DNA from: Sulfurimonas sp. | GTDB taxonomy: Bacteria; Campylobacterota; Campylobacteria; Campylobacterales; Sulfurimonadaceae | Direction of reading: 5' to 3' | Assembly: GCA_015487435.1 (NCBI GenBank) | Contig: WFPU01000292.1 | Location: 1 to 18,165 of the forward strand | Length of the DNA: 18,165 nucleotides | In this document: in pieces, positions 6,562 to 13,174 of the stretch | Layout: each line of letters opens with the position of its first letter | Position numbering within the stretch: position 1 is the stretch's first letter | Notes under the pieces: generated by a model | Database searches by the model: none | Seen by the model: the letters and a program-made list of their open reading frames with translations, nothing else | Told to the model about the DNA's origin: nothing | Translations under genes and position numbers: made by a program

Positions 6562-8007
6562 ATGAAAAAAAGAACTAAAATTTTAGCTACTATCGGTCCC
6601 GCTTCAGACACTCTAAAGAATATTGAAAATCTAATTAGAGCTGGTGTAAATGTATTTAGATTAAACTTTAGTCATGGAACCTATGAGTACCACCTAGATG
6701 TTCTTACAAAAATCCGCCAAGCTATGAAAAATACAGGTTTAGTTGTAGGGGTACTTCAAGATATAAGTGGGCCAAAGATTCGTATTGGGGAACTTAAGCA
6801 TAACTTTGAACTAAATGAAAATGACACAATTGTTTTTCATAAAGATACAATAGTAGGCAGATGCTCAGGACAAAATAAATACGAAGTCTCTATTAACTAT
6901 CCAGAAATTTTAACTCAACTTCGTGTTGGAGATTATATCTATCTTTATGATGGAATTATTCGCACAAAAGTTCTTACATGCGAAGATGACAAAGTTGAAG
7001 TTATAGTTGAAAACTCTGGAACTCTATCATCAAAAAAAGGTGTTAATTTTCCAAATACAGCATTGGGAGTTGATGTTTTAACACCAAAAGACAGAAAAGA
7101 CATGGAATGGGGTGTAAAAAATGGGGTAGATTTTATGGCTATCTCTTTTGTGCAAAATGAGGGCGACATGTTAAATGCTAGAGAGATTGTTACAAAACTT
7201 GGCGGAAAGCAGATGCTTATAGCAAAAATAGAGAAGTTTGATGCCATCCAAAATATTGATGCAATTTTAGAAGCTTCAGATGGCTTAATGGTAGCTCGTG
7301 GAGATTTAGGGATAGAGGTGCCATACTATGAGGTGCCAAATCTTCAAAAGATGCTTATACAAAAAGCAAATCTAGCAGCTAAACCTGTTATAACTGCAAC
7401 TCAAATGCTACTATCTATGACACATAGTGAGCGTGCTACAAGAGCAGAGATAAGTGACATTGCAAATGCAGTTATGGATGGAACAGATGCAGTAATGTTA
7501 TCAGAGGAAAGTGCAGTGGGTCAGCATCCAATTCTTGCAGTAAAAACTATGTTTGAAACTATTAGAGAGACTGAAAAAGCATACAATTATTTTCAATTTG
7601 AAACAATCAAGTGTAATGATGCAACTAACGCTATAGATGAATCTGCTGTAAGACTGGCTGGTGATTTACATGTAGATGGAATTTTAACTATGAGTGCATC
7701 TGGAAACTCTGCTAGAAAGTTAGCCAAATATCGACCTTCTAATGTTATTTATGCAATCACTCACGATGACAAAGTAAGACATCAACTTACCCTTTCATGG
7801 GGAATTATTCCAGCATTTTCAGTGAAAAAAAGCTCGTTTGGTCAAACAATAAAAGAGGTAATGCAAAAAGGATTAGACTCTAAGATACTAAACAAAAAAA
7901 ATAGTTATATATTAACAGCAGGCGACCCTGTAGGAGTTAGCGGTTCAACAAATATGATTCGCCTGCTTAGAGAAAATGAGATGGAGTTCTTTAGAACACT
8001 AAAGTAA
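6562..8007 (+). CDS. pyk: Pyruvate kinase
   Basis: The enzyme converts phosphoenolpyruvate and ADP to pyruvate and ATP in the cytoplasm. The 481-residue sequence is full length. The barrel begins with RTKILATIGPAS and VFRLNFSHG (R33, N35, S37, H38), the lid domain spans roughly 72-165, the catalytic AKIEK (K222, E224) and the metal-binding MVARGDLGIE (243-252) follow, then PVITATQML and AEISDIANAVMDGTDAVMLSEE. The C-terminal alpha/beta domain (about 355-481) ends in VSGSTNMIRLLREN. AGAAGGAA precedes the ATG. The gene is monocistronic and divergent from cvfB, with a hairpin terminator 25 bases downstream. Its leader would include the 171-bp palindrome, so its expression may depend on that structure. 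Confidence 0.98.
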   Translation: MKKRTKILATIGPASDTLKNIENLIRAGVNVFRLNFSHGTYEYHLDVLTKIRQAMKNTGLVVGVLQDISGPKIRIGELKHNFELNENDTIVFHKDTIVGRCSGQNKYEVSINYPEILTQLRVGDYIYLYDGIIRTKVLTCEDDKVEVIVENSGTLSSKKGVNFPNTALGVDVLTPKDRKDMEWGVKNGVDFMAISFVQNEGDMLNAREIVTKLGGKQMLIAKIEKFDAIQNIDAILEASDGLMVARGDLGIEVPYYEVPNLQKMLIQKANLAAKPVITATQMLLSMTHSERATRAEISDIANAVMDGTDAVMLSEESAVGQHPILAVKTMFETIRETEKAYNYFQFETIKCNDATNAIDESAVRLAGDLHVDGILTMSASGNSARKLAKYRPSNVIYAITHDDKVRHQLTLSWGIIPAFSVKKSSFGQTIKEVMQKGLDSKILNKKNSYILTAGDPVGVSGSTNMIRLLRENEMEFFRTLK

Positions 8008-8031
8008 AGGGTTTGGATTTTAGTTGAAATT

Positions 8032-8059
8032 TTAAGTGGAGCAGGAGAACCCCACTTAA
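8032..8059. terminator. Bidirectional hairpin between convergent pyk and the outer-membrane gene
   Basis: TTAAGTGG (8032-8039) pairs perfectly with CCACTTAA (8052-8059) around a 12-nt loop. It lies between the 3' ends of pyk and the minus-strand barrel gene (stop at 8069). On the plus strand it is followed by TTATGTTTGTT; on the minus strand by AATTTCAACT. It most likely ends transcription from both sides. Confidence 0.6.
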
Positions 8060-8068
8060 TTATGTTTG

Positions 8069-8689
8069 TTAAAATTTGTAATTTAAGCCAACATAAGTTT
8101 TAAGCATGTTTTCAGTTTCAAGGTATGCACTAGCATTGGTTAAGGTTACGATTTCATATGTGCCTGTAACTATTGGAGTTTTTGGTTCGGCAGTTAAAAT
8201 GCTGTAAGATAGCCCAATTTCAAATTCTAGATTATTGGCTATACTATAAGTTGTACCACCTTGAACTCCATACATACCGCTAGTATCGCTGTAGCCTAGA
8301 ATCTCAGCATCACACATACCTATATGAGCACCAATAAACGGAGTAAATTTATTGATTTTATTTAACATATAATCATAATTTACTGTATATGTTTTCAGGT
8401 CTAAAGTGATATCATAAGAGCTCGGACTATACTTTGCATAATTAGCAGAAACTCTATGTTGTTTGTTTAGTAAAACACCAATTTTTAAACCTACTGTTGT
8501 ATCTCTGTCATCTACAGAAACAGAGGCATCAGAGTATGACACTCCATCAATTGTGATAGTACCAGTGAAACCTACTTTTGTATTGATGTTTGAGCTAGAA
8601 ATATCAGCACCAACAAAATATTCAGTACCCATCGCAGACAATGAACTTCCTATTAAGACTAAACTAGCTAATGCTAAATACTTTGACAC
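8069..8689 (-). CDS. Outer-membrane beta-barrel protein with a compromised 5' end
   Basis: The 206-residue protein has a signal-peptide-like start (SKYLALASLVLIGSSLSAMG) and then alternating strands of a small OmpA-like/porin-family barrel (EYFVGADISSSN, TTVGLKIGVLL, HRVSANYAKYSP, FTPFIGAHIGMCD, NLEFEIGLSYSIL), closing with the C-terminal phenylalanine LKTYVGLNYKF recognised by the barrel assembly machinery. The only available start is a GTG at 8689, which directly follows an in-frame TAA and has no ribosome binding site; the next ATG would remove the signal peptide. The true start, usually a few lysine-rich residues further upstream, appears to have been lost at a rearrangement point next to the plus-strand remnant. 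The rest of the frame is intact. It may be poorly translated or silent. Confidence 0.75.
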   Translation of the reverse strand: MSKYLALASLVLIGSSLSAMGTEYFVGADISSSNINTKVGFTGTITIDGVSYSDASVSVDDRDTTVGLKIGVLLNKQHRVSANYAKYSPSSYDITLDLKTYTVNYDYMLNKINKFTPFIGAHIGMCDAEILGYSDTSGMYGVQGGTTYSIANNLEFEIGLSYSILTAEPKTPIVTGTYEIVTLTNASAYLETENMLKTYVGLNYKF

Positions 8690-8823
8690 TTAGAAATTGG
8701 CGAAAAGATAAAGCAAATTTATATGAGATAGTACTAAAAGGTTTTGCATTTGAAGAGGCTGTAAAAAAGTCTAAGGCAAATTATGAAGAGCTAAAAGAGC
8801 TTGAAGAGAGTTTTAAAAAATAG
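8671..8823 (+). pseudogene. C-terminal remnant of a small, possibly HTH-type, protein
   Basis: A 50-codon plus-strand frame ends at TAG 8823. From about 8683 it reads LTLRNWRKDKANLYEIVLKG, then FAFEEAVKKSKANYEELKEL and a Lys/Glu-rich helix. The (T/S)LRNWRK...LYE pattern looks like the recognition helix and following helix of a small phage-type or MerR-like regulator whose N-terminus is missing; this is pattern resemblance only. The first few codons are antisense to the outer-membrane gene, and there is no ribosome binding site. The base composition of the last 130 bases is coding-like (codon-phase A/G-rich). It is most simply the 3' stump of a gene cut by the same rearrangement that removed the start of the barrel gene. 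Confidence 0.45.
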
Positions 8824-8832
8824 TTAAAATAT

Positions 8833-9114
8833 CTAAGGAAGATTTTCCCTATAAATAGTCAATATCTCTACATGTATATCTGTAATCCTATAGATGATAG
8901 AATAACCTTGATAAACAAGCTTTCTTGTATTTGGAGCTAAATCTTCTGATGGTCTTCCTGATTGTGGAAATGTTGAGAGTATATCAACTATAAAAACTTT
9001 CATTTTGTCTAAATATTTATCAGATAATTCTACACTTTTTGTTTGTTTAAATATATATTTAGCTTGAGAAATTAGATTTTTTGTAGCTGTTCTTGAGAAA
9101 ACTACCTTAGTCAC
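8833..9114 (-). CDS. RelE/ParE-family toxin
   Basis: This 93-residue protein belongs to the RelE/ParE fold, whose members cleave mRNA at the ribosome or poison gyrase. The pattern is typical: VVFSRTATKNLISQAKYIFK (about 4-23), an amphipathic helix pair, FPQSGRPSEDLAPNTRKLVYQGYSIIYRI (49-77) and the terminal strand VEILTIYRENLP. The GRPSEDL...R-L-x-x-x-x-Y-x-I-x-Y-R layout suggests the ParE side, but the activity cannot be settled from sequence. I chose GTG at 9114, which overlaps the antitoxin stop (GTGACTAA) and gives the usual toxin N-terminus; an ATG further upstream would add residues lying inside the antitoxin gene. Translation is presumably coupled to the antitoxin. Confidence 0.85.
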   Translation of the reverse strand: MTKVVFSRTATKNLISQAKYIFKQTKSVELSDKYLDKMKVFIVDILSTFPQSGRPSEDLAPNTRKLVYQGYSIIYRITDIHVEILTIYRENLP

Positions 9115-9361
9115 GATAAGAGCTTTTTGCTTTATCATATGCTTCATCAATCCCAATAAAATCACCTTTTTCAACTTCAAGGATTGCTTTTTTCACATCT
9201 TTTTTTAGTTTAACATGAGTTTTGTTATAATCATCCAGTGACATCATTACAACAGTTTTGTCATTTTTAGTTGTAATTATGACTTCTTCATTGTTGTCAC
9301 ATACATTATCTATAATGCTTTTGAGATTATTTCGTGCCGATGTGTAGTTAACTGCTTGCAT
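9107..9361 (-). CDS. Phd/YefM-family antitoxin
   Basis: The 84-residue protein begins MQAVNYTSARNNLKSIIDNV and continues EEVIITTKNDKTVVMMSLDDY, the DNA-binding fold of Phd/YefM antitoxins. The C-terminal part (HVKLKKDVKKAILEVEKGDF onward, with a GIDEAYDKAK segment) would be the flexible toxin-neutralising tail and resembles the RelB/StbD type of ending. It precedes the toxin by the usual overlap. AAAAGG lies before the ATG. An inverted repeat wrapped around an extended -10 box just upstream (9381-9409) is the expected autoregulatory site. Such pairs commonly stabilise accessory DNA, which fits its place between a broken gene and the arsenic operon. Confidence 0.88.
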   Translation of the reverse strand: MQAVNYTSARNNLKSIIDNVCDNNEEVIITTKNDKTVVMMSLDDYNKTHVKLKKDVKKAILEVEKGDFIGIDEAYDKAKSSYRD

Positions 9362-9380
9362 AATTAAAACCTTTTATGAC

Positions 9381-9409
9381 AGGATATTGTCATTGTAGCA
9401 CAATATCCT
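9381..9409 (-). promoter_or_regulatory. Toxin-antitoxin promoter with operator flanking the -10 box
   Basis: AGGATATTG (9381-9389) and CAATATCCT (9401-9409) form a perfect 9-bp inverted repeat. The 11-bp spacer holds an extended -10 box that reads TGCTACAAT on the minus strand (9392-9400). A dimeric antitoxin bound to both arms would cover the promoter. The site also lies just past the arsB stop, but no T-run follows it on the minus strand, so termination is the less likely role. Confidence 0.6.
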
Positions 9410-9424
9410 TTATATGAATATAAT

Positions 9425-10678
9425 CTAAGTAAGAGAAAGCAAAACAACTAAAAGAACAGGTGGAGTAACGATTAATCCAAATTTAGAGTATGACCAAAAG
9501 CTAATTTCCACACCTTTTTTACTTAAAGTATGAAGCCATAAAAGAGTTGCTAATGAACCAAATGGTGTCATTTTTGGACCTAAGTTACATCCAACTATAT
9601 TTGCATAAATCATCGCCTCATTTGCTATATTTGTTAGTGCGATATCCATAACCATTATAGTTGGCATATTATTCATAAACGCACTTAAAAATGCTGCTAA
9701 AAAGCCAGTTCCAACAACTGCAACCACCTCACTTTGAGAGTTAAGATAAACTAATATTTCAGTTATGTAATCTGTTAATCCTGCATTTTTAAGTCCATAA
9801 ACTACGATGTAAAGACCCAATGAGAACCATACCACTTGCCAAGGAGCTTCTTTGATAATTTGTTTTGGCTCAACTGTTTTCATTAGCGTTGCAATTACTA
9901 AAAATATAATTCCACCACCAAGAGCAAAAACAGATATTGGGATATTATATGCATCGCCAATAAAATAACCAGCTAATAAAATCGCTAAGAAAAACCATGA
10001 AAAATTAAATAGTGCTTTACTTTTAAGAACATCTTCTGGATTTTTTAGTAGGTCAATATCTACAGTTTTTGGTATATCTTTTCGCAAAACTATCCAAAGA
10101 ACAATCATAGTCGCTATTACACTAACAATATATGGCAAAATCATGTTTGAGAAAAATTCTGCAAAACCAATGTCAAAATAATTTGCTGTTACTATATTTG
10201 TTAAGTTTGAGAACACAAAAGGGAGGGATGCACTATCACTTATAAATCCACCAGCTAATAAAAAAGCTAAAATAGTTTTTGTGTTAAGACGAAGTACTTG
10301 CATCTTTGCTAGTAAAATAGGGGTCAAGATTAATGCCGCGCCATCATTTGCAAAAAGTGCTGAAACTATAGCACCAAGTATGATAGAGTAAAAAAACATT
10401 TTTTGTCCACTACCCTTTGAAAACTTAGCCATTTTAAGTGCAGCCCACTCAAAAAAGCCAATCTCATCTAAAACCATAGATAAAATTATAATCCCAATAA
10501 AAGCTAAAGTAGCATCCCAAATAATCTCATATACAATAACAACATCAGTAAAATTTACAACTCCAAAGACAAGTGCTACAACAGCTCCAACAACAGCTGA
10601 AGTTCCAATTTGTAATCCACGAGGTTGCCAAATAACAAAAACAAGTGTTACTAAAAATATAGATGAAGCTATTAACAT
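9425..10678 (-). CDS. arsB: Arsenite efflux permease ArsB
   Basis: The 417-residue inner-membrane protein is close in length to Escherichia coli ArsB and would export arsenite (and antimonite) from the cytoplasm. It consists of about a dozen hydrophobic segments with ArsB/ion-transporter-superfamily signatures: IWDATLAFIGIIILSMVLDE (about 53-72), SALFANDGAALILTPILLAK (about 106-125), FISDSASLPFVFSNLTNIV, SAFMNNMPTIMVMDIA and NIVGCNLGPKMTPFGSLATLLW. Its ATG lies inside the end of arsC (ATGTTAA, 7-nt overlap), so it is translated with the reductase. No ArsA or ArsD is present, so transport would be driven by the proton motive force. It is the last gene of the arsR-arsC-arsB operon. Confidence 0.95.
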   Translation of the reverse strand: MLIASSIFLVTLVFVIWQPRGLQIGTSAVVGAVVALVFGVVNFTDVVIVYEIIWDATLAFIGIIILSMVLDEIGFFEWAALKMAKFSKGSGQKMFFYSIILGAIVSALFANDGAALILTPILLAKMQVLRLNTKTILAFLLAGGFISDSASLPFVFSNLTNIVTANYFDIGFAEFFSNMILPYIVSVIATMIVLWIVLRKDIPKTVDIDLLKNPEDVLKSKALFNFSWFFLAILLAGYFIGDAYNIPISVFALGGGIIFLVIATLMKTVEPKQIIKEAPWQVVWFSLGLYIVVYGLKNAGLTDYITEILVYLNSQSEVVAVVGTGFLAAFLSAFMNNMPTIMVMDIALTNIANEAMIYANIVGCNLGPKMTPFGSLATLLWLHTLSKKGVEISFWSYSKFGLIVTPPVLLVVLLSLT

Positions 10679-11073
10679 TCTAACTCTTTTTTTACTTTTG
10701 GAACTAACTCTTTTTTTATAAGCTTTAGAGTTCTTTCAAACTCACTAAATTCTTTGCCATCTGGATCTTCAAAACCAATATGAATTACTTTAGCATGTGG
10801 AAATATCGGACACGATTCTTTAGCGTTATCACAAACTGTTACAACTAAATCAAACTTAGTATCTATCACTTCATCAATAACTTTAGAGTGATATTTATCA
10901 TCCCAAGAACCATCTAATTCTAAAACCTTTTTAGCATGTGGGTTTACTTTACCACTAGCTTTTACACCACTACTTTGTGCCTCTACACCATCTAAATATC
11001 TGTTTATTAATGCTTCTGCTATTATTGAGCGGCAACTGTTTCCTGTACACAATATTAGTACTTTTTTATCCAT
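10672..11073 (-). CDS. arsC: Arsenate reductase, thioredoxin-coupled low-molecular-weight phosphatase type
   Basis: The enzyme reduces arsenate to arsenite, which ArsB then exports. The 133-residue sequence has the phosphatase-like P-loop LILCTGNSCRS (C9-X5-R15) and the redox pair C81 and C88 in VVTVCDNAKESCPIFPHA, the three-cysteine relay of the Staphylococcus pI258/Bacillus thioredoxin-dependent class rather than the glutaredoxin-dependent Escherichia coli class. D104 in FEDPDG is in the place of the catalytic aspartate. The start overlaps the arsR stop by 8 nt, and the end overlaps arsB by 7 nt, so the three genes are tightly coupled. Confidence 0.95.
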   Translation of the reverse strand: MDKKVLILCTGNSCRSIIAEALINRYLDGVEAQSSGVKASGKVNPHAKKVLELDGSWDDKYHSKVIDEVIDTKFDLVVTVCDNAKESCPIFPHAKVIHIGFEDPDGKEFSEFERTLKLIKKELVPKVKKELEC

Positions 11074-11377
11074 TTTTACATCCCTTATTTAACATAGGTA
11101 CTTGTATATCTAAACAACTTATCTCTTTTAAAATCGATTGTCTAAACTCATCGAGTGGATCTCTTATACTGTAAAATGCCCAGCGGCCACGCCTATCTAC
11201 CTTTAAAAAACCTGCATCTTTCAAAATTTTTAGATGTCTTGAGATTCTTGATTGAATCATCTCAAATGAATTTTCAATATCACACACACATACTTCACCA
11301 TTTATATGGATAAAGTACAATATTTTTAATCTTGTTTCATCATTGATAGAGCTTATCGTTTTAAGAAATATTTCCAT
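11066..11377 (-). CDS. arsR: ArsR/SmtB-family arsenic-responsive repressor
   Basis: The 103-residue winged-helix protein represses the operon until arsenite binds. It has SSINDETRLKILYFI at the start of the domain, the metal site EVCVCDIENSF with the C-V-C-D motif (about C30 and C32), the recognition helix QSRISRHLKILKDAGFLKVDRRGRW and a C-terminal cysteine-containing tail (SCLDIQ...NKGCKNG). The V-C-V-C-D arrangement matches the As(III)-sensing ArsR class. AAGG lies eight bases before the ATG. An extended -10 box (TGCTACAAT) and a 42-bp palindrome upstream give a textbook autoregulated promoter. Confidence 0.95.
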   Translation of the reverse strand: MEIFLKTISSINDETRLKILYFIHINGEVCVCDIENSFEMIQSRISRHLKILKDAGFLKVDRRGRWAFYSIRDPLDEFRQSILKEISCLDIQVPMLNKGCKNG

Positions 11378-11403
11378 AAATATACCTTTTTTTTAATTAT
11401 GTT

Positions 11404-11412
11404 ATTGTAGCA
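11404..11412 (-). promoter_or_regulatory. arsR extended -10 box
   Basis: On the minus strand the sequence reads TGCTACAAT, an extended -10 about 27 bp upstream of the arsR ATG. The large palindrome starts two bases upstream of it, covering the -35 side of the promoter. Confidence 0.6.
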
Positions 11413-11414
11413 GA

Positions 11415-11456
11415 ATATCATATATATATCAAGATATCTTGATATATATATGATAT
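11415..11456. promoter_or_regulatory. 42-bp perfect palindrome, predicted ArsR operator shared by divergent promoters
   Basis: Two 21-bp arms meet at 11435/11436 and pair without a mismatch; the core is ATCAAGATATCTTGAT, the ATCAA-n6-TTGAT form usual for ArsR/SmtB operators. It abuts the arsR -10 box on one side and overlaps a candidate -10 box of the plus-strand protease gene on the other. Much of the outer arm is alternating AT, so it could also extrude as a cruciform. Confidence 0.75.
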
Positions 11457-11459
11457 ATT
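11451..11459 (+). promoter_or_regulatory. Candidate extended -10 box for the M6 protease operon
   Basis: TGATATATT (TGn plus TATATT) overlaps the right end of the 42-bp palindrome. Transcription from it would start near 11466, which excludes the ATG at 11450 and supports a start at 11474 or 11489. The region is so AT-rich that such a box could occur by chance. Confidence 0.3.
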
Positions 11460-11488
11460 CAATTAACATTAAAATGTTACAATTAAAA

Positions 11489-12754
11489 ATGATTAAATCT
11501 GTTTTGGCTTTTTTTATTACTTTGCTTGCTTTAGGTTGCAGTTCAGGAGATAGTGGCGAATCAACTTTAACTTCACCATTAATTCAATGTAATACTATAG
11601 ACTTTATAGCATCAAGTCCAACTGATATACCTATGCTAGTAGTTTTATTGAATTATGACAATATCAAGATAAGTTCTAATATCAGCGTTTGGACAGAAAA
11701 AATATTTTCTAAAAATGAGGGACAATTAAACCATTATTTTCAAGAAGTTAGTAATGAACAATTTGAATTTTCCCAAGCAACTGAGTGCAAAGGAGTTGCA
11801 TCTGTAACTTTAAACAAAAATCATCCAAATGTAAGTATTGATTCTATCTCCACTTTTAACTCTACTGTACATCCTGATTTAGCTTCATCCTTAATTGCTC
11901 TTGATGAAAAAATATCATTTGATATATACGATACCAACGGAGATGCAAAAATCACTCCAAATGAACTTATTTTAACTTTTATACTCGCTGGATATGAAGA
12001 TGCTTATGAAGGATATCATGTTACAAACGGTATATGGGCTCATCAATATTGTACTGATGATACAAACGCACCACTATTAGATGGAGTAAATCTTATGGGT
12101 TGTAGTTTTGGTGGCAATTATTCACTTTTTGGGGAGAAGCATGACATAAGCAATCCACACGATGCTACTATTGGCGTAATTGCCCATGAACTTGGTCATT
12201 CTGCTTTTTCTTTGCCAGATCTTTATGATACATCTGATGGAAATGGAAGTATTGGATATTTTGGCTTAATGGGAAGTGGCTCTTGGACCCGAAAAAATGC
12301 TGAAGAGTACTATGGTCAAACACCGACACATATGAGTGCTTGGAGTAAAATTTATAATAACTGGGTGACTCCTGACACATCAACCGGAAGCATAACTGTA
12401 GTTGAAACATTTTTAAATAATTCTGATATTTATAAAGTTTCAATAGATGCTAATAACTATTATCTTATTGAAAATAGAAATAATAATGGTTATGATAGAG
12501 GATTGTTTAGACTTACAGGAAATTTTCAAGGTGGTTTAGCTATCTGGAAAATAGATGAAACTATTATCAACACTAATCTAAATTCAAATACAGTTAATAA
12601 TGGTGCTTCAAGGGGAGTTGACTTAATGGAAGCAACAAACATAAATAATCATGAAGAAAACCTTTTTTACAGCGGCAATGTCGATTTTTATGTCGATGCC
12701 AATATAACATCAATAGGACCGCGAGACTCCATAATGACACTAGATATAAATTAG
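11489..12754 (+). CDS. M6-family metalloprotease lipoprotein lacking a propeptide
   Basis: From the ATG at 11489 the product has 421 residues and starts with a lipoprotein signal, MIKSVLAFFITLLALGC, with lipobox LALGC (cysteine 17). The frame extends up to 11450, but that ATG lies in the palindrome; 11474 is also possible, and none has a clear ribosome binding site. After a short linker the M6 peptidase-like domain begins at once: DIPMLVVLLNYD, LNHYFQEVSNEQFEF, a calcium-loop-like DTNGDAKITPNE, then the zinc motif IAHELGHSAFSLPDLYD, FGLMGSGSW as the Met-turn, and YYLIENRNNNGYDRGL with GGLAIWKIDE. This is the immune-inhibitor-A-like family of secreted proteases. The usual N-terminal propeptide is absent; a matching sequence is encoded 9 nt downstream. 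It is probably anchored to the cell envelope. Substrate unknown. Confidence 0.85.
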   Translation: MIKSVLAFFITLLALGCSSGDSGESTLTSPLIQCNTIDFIASSPTDIPMLVVLLNYDNIKISSNISVWTEKIFSKNEGQLNHYFQEVSNEQFEFSQATECKGVASVTLNKNHPNVSIDSISTFNSTVHPDLASSLIALDEKISFDIYDTNGDAKITPNELILTFILAGYEDAYEGYHVTNGIWAHQYCTDDTNAPLLDGVNLMGCSFGGNYSLFGEKHDISNPHDATIGVIAHELGHSAFSLPDLYDTSDGNGSIGYFGLMGSGSWTRKNAEEYYGQTPTHMSAWSKIYNNWVTPDTSTGSITVVETFLNNSDIYKVSIDANNYYLIENRNNNGYDRGLFRLTGNFQGGLAIWKIDETIINTNLNSNTVNNGASRGVDLMEATNINNHEENLFYSGNVDFYVDANITSIGPRDSIMTLDIN

Positions 12755-12763
12755 GAAAAATAG

Positions 12764-13138
12764 ATGAAATATATAGTTTTAATAACACTTTTAATATCAC
12801 AACTTTACTCAGCTCCAGCTCGAGGAGGGATTAGAGAATTTACTCAAGCTGATGGTTCAACTTTTAAAGCTATTGCAAAAGGAAATCATCATCTCAACTG
12901 GATAGAGAGTGAAAATGGCGAGATACTAAAGTACAATCAAAAAACAAAAAATTATGAAATTGCAGAGATCAAAAATGAAAACTTATTACCCTCTGGGCAA
13001 AAGTATATAACTCCACACTCTAACTATACTCAACAATCACGGAGTAAAAATATCAAAAGAGTAGATAAAAATATAGTACGAGAACTATGGAGAAAAAGAC
13101 AAGCTAATAGCAAAGCAAAACTCTTACATAAACATTAA
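12764..13138 (+). CDS. Stand-alone secreted M6-propeptide-like protein
   Basis: This 124-residue protein has a signal peptide (MKYIVLITLLISQLYS, cleavage near 16-18). The mature part reads PARGGIREFTQADGSTFKAI, then HHLNWIESENGEILKYN (42-58), YEIAEIKNENLLPSG (64-78), and a basic Arg/Lys-rich tail with RELWRKRQ (106-113). This follows the N-terminal propeptide of many M6 proteases, which typically has a V-x-x-P-DG-(S/T)-x-(L/F) strand, a H/W-T-E-x-x-x-G-Y/I repeat, a G-x-L-x-P-S/T-G turn and then a basic linker before the catalytic domain. Here the frame stops where the catalytic domain would begin. AGGAA precedes the ATG, and the gene is in one operon with the protease. It could be a propeptide acting in trans, as inhibitor or folding aid, or the 5' stump of a second, deleted protease gene. 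No cysteines. Confidence 0.7.
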   Translation: MKYIVLITLLISQLYSAPARGGIREFTQADGSTFKAIAKGNHHLNWIESENGEILKYNQKTKNYEIAEIKNENLLPSGQKYITPHSNYTQQSRSKNIKRVDKNIVRELWRKRQANSKAKLLHKH

Positions 13139-13145
13139 TATATTT

Positions 13146-13174
13146 TTGATTGAACTCTCTGATTAATCAATTTT
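13146..13174 (+). terminator. Weak terminator of the M6 protease operon
   Basis: TTGATT (13146-13151) pairs with AATCAA (13165-13170) and is followed by TTTT on the plus strand. The stem is only 6 bp and lies across the 3' end of the convergent DUF89 gene, whose stop is at 13163. Reading the minus strand, no T-run follows. Confidence 0.35.

Noticed and set aside
9115..9180. Longer toxin starting at 9180
   Set aside because: It would add residues encoded inside the antitoxin gene with no family counterpart; GTG at 9114 gives the usual N-terminus.
11450..11488. Upstream ATG codons at 11450 and 11474 as start of the M6 protease
   Set aside because: The ATG at 11450 lies in the palindrome and before the likely transcription start; the one at 11474 has no ribosome binding site. 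The ATG at 11489 gives a standard lipoprotein signal, although 11474 cannot be excluded.
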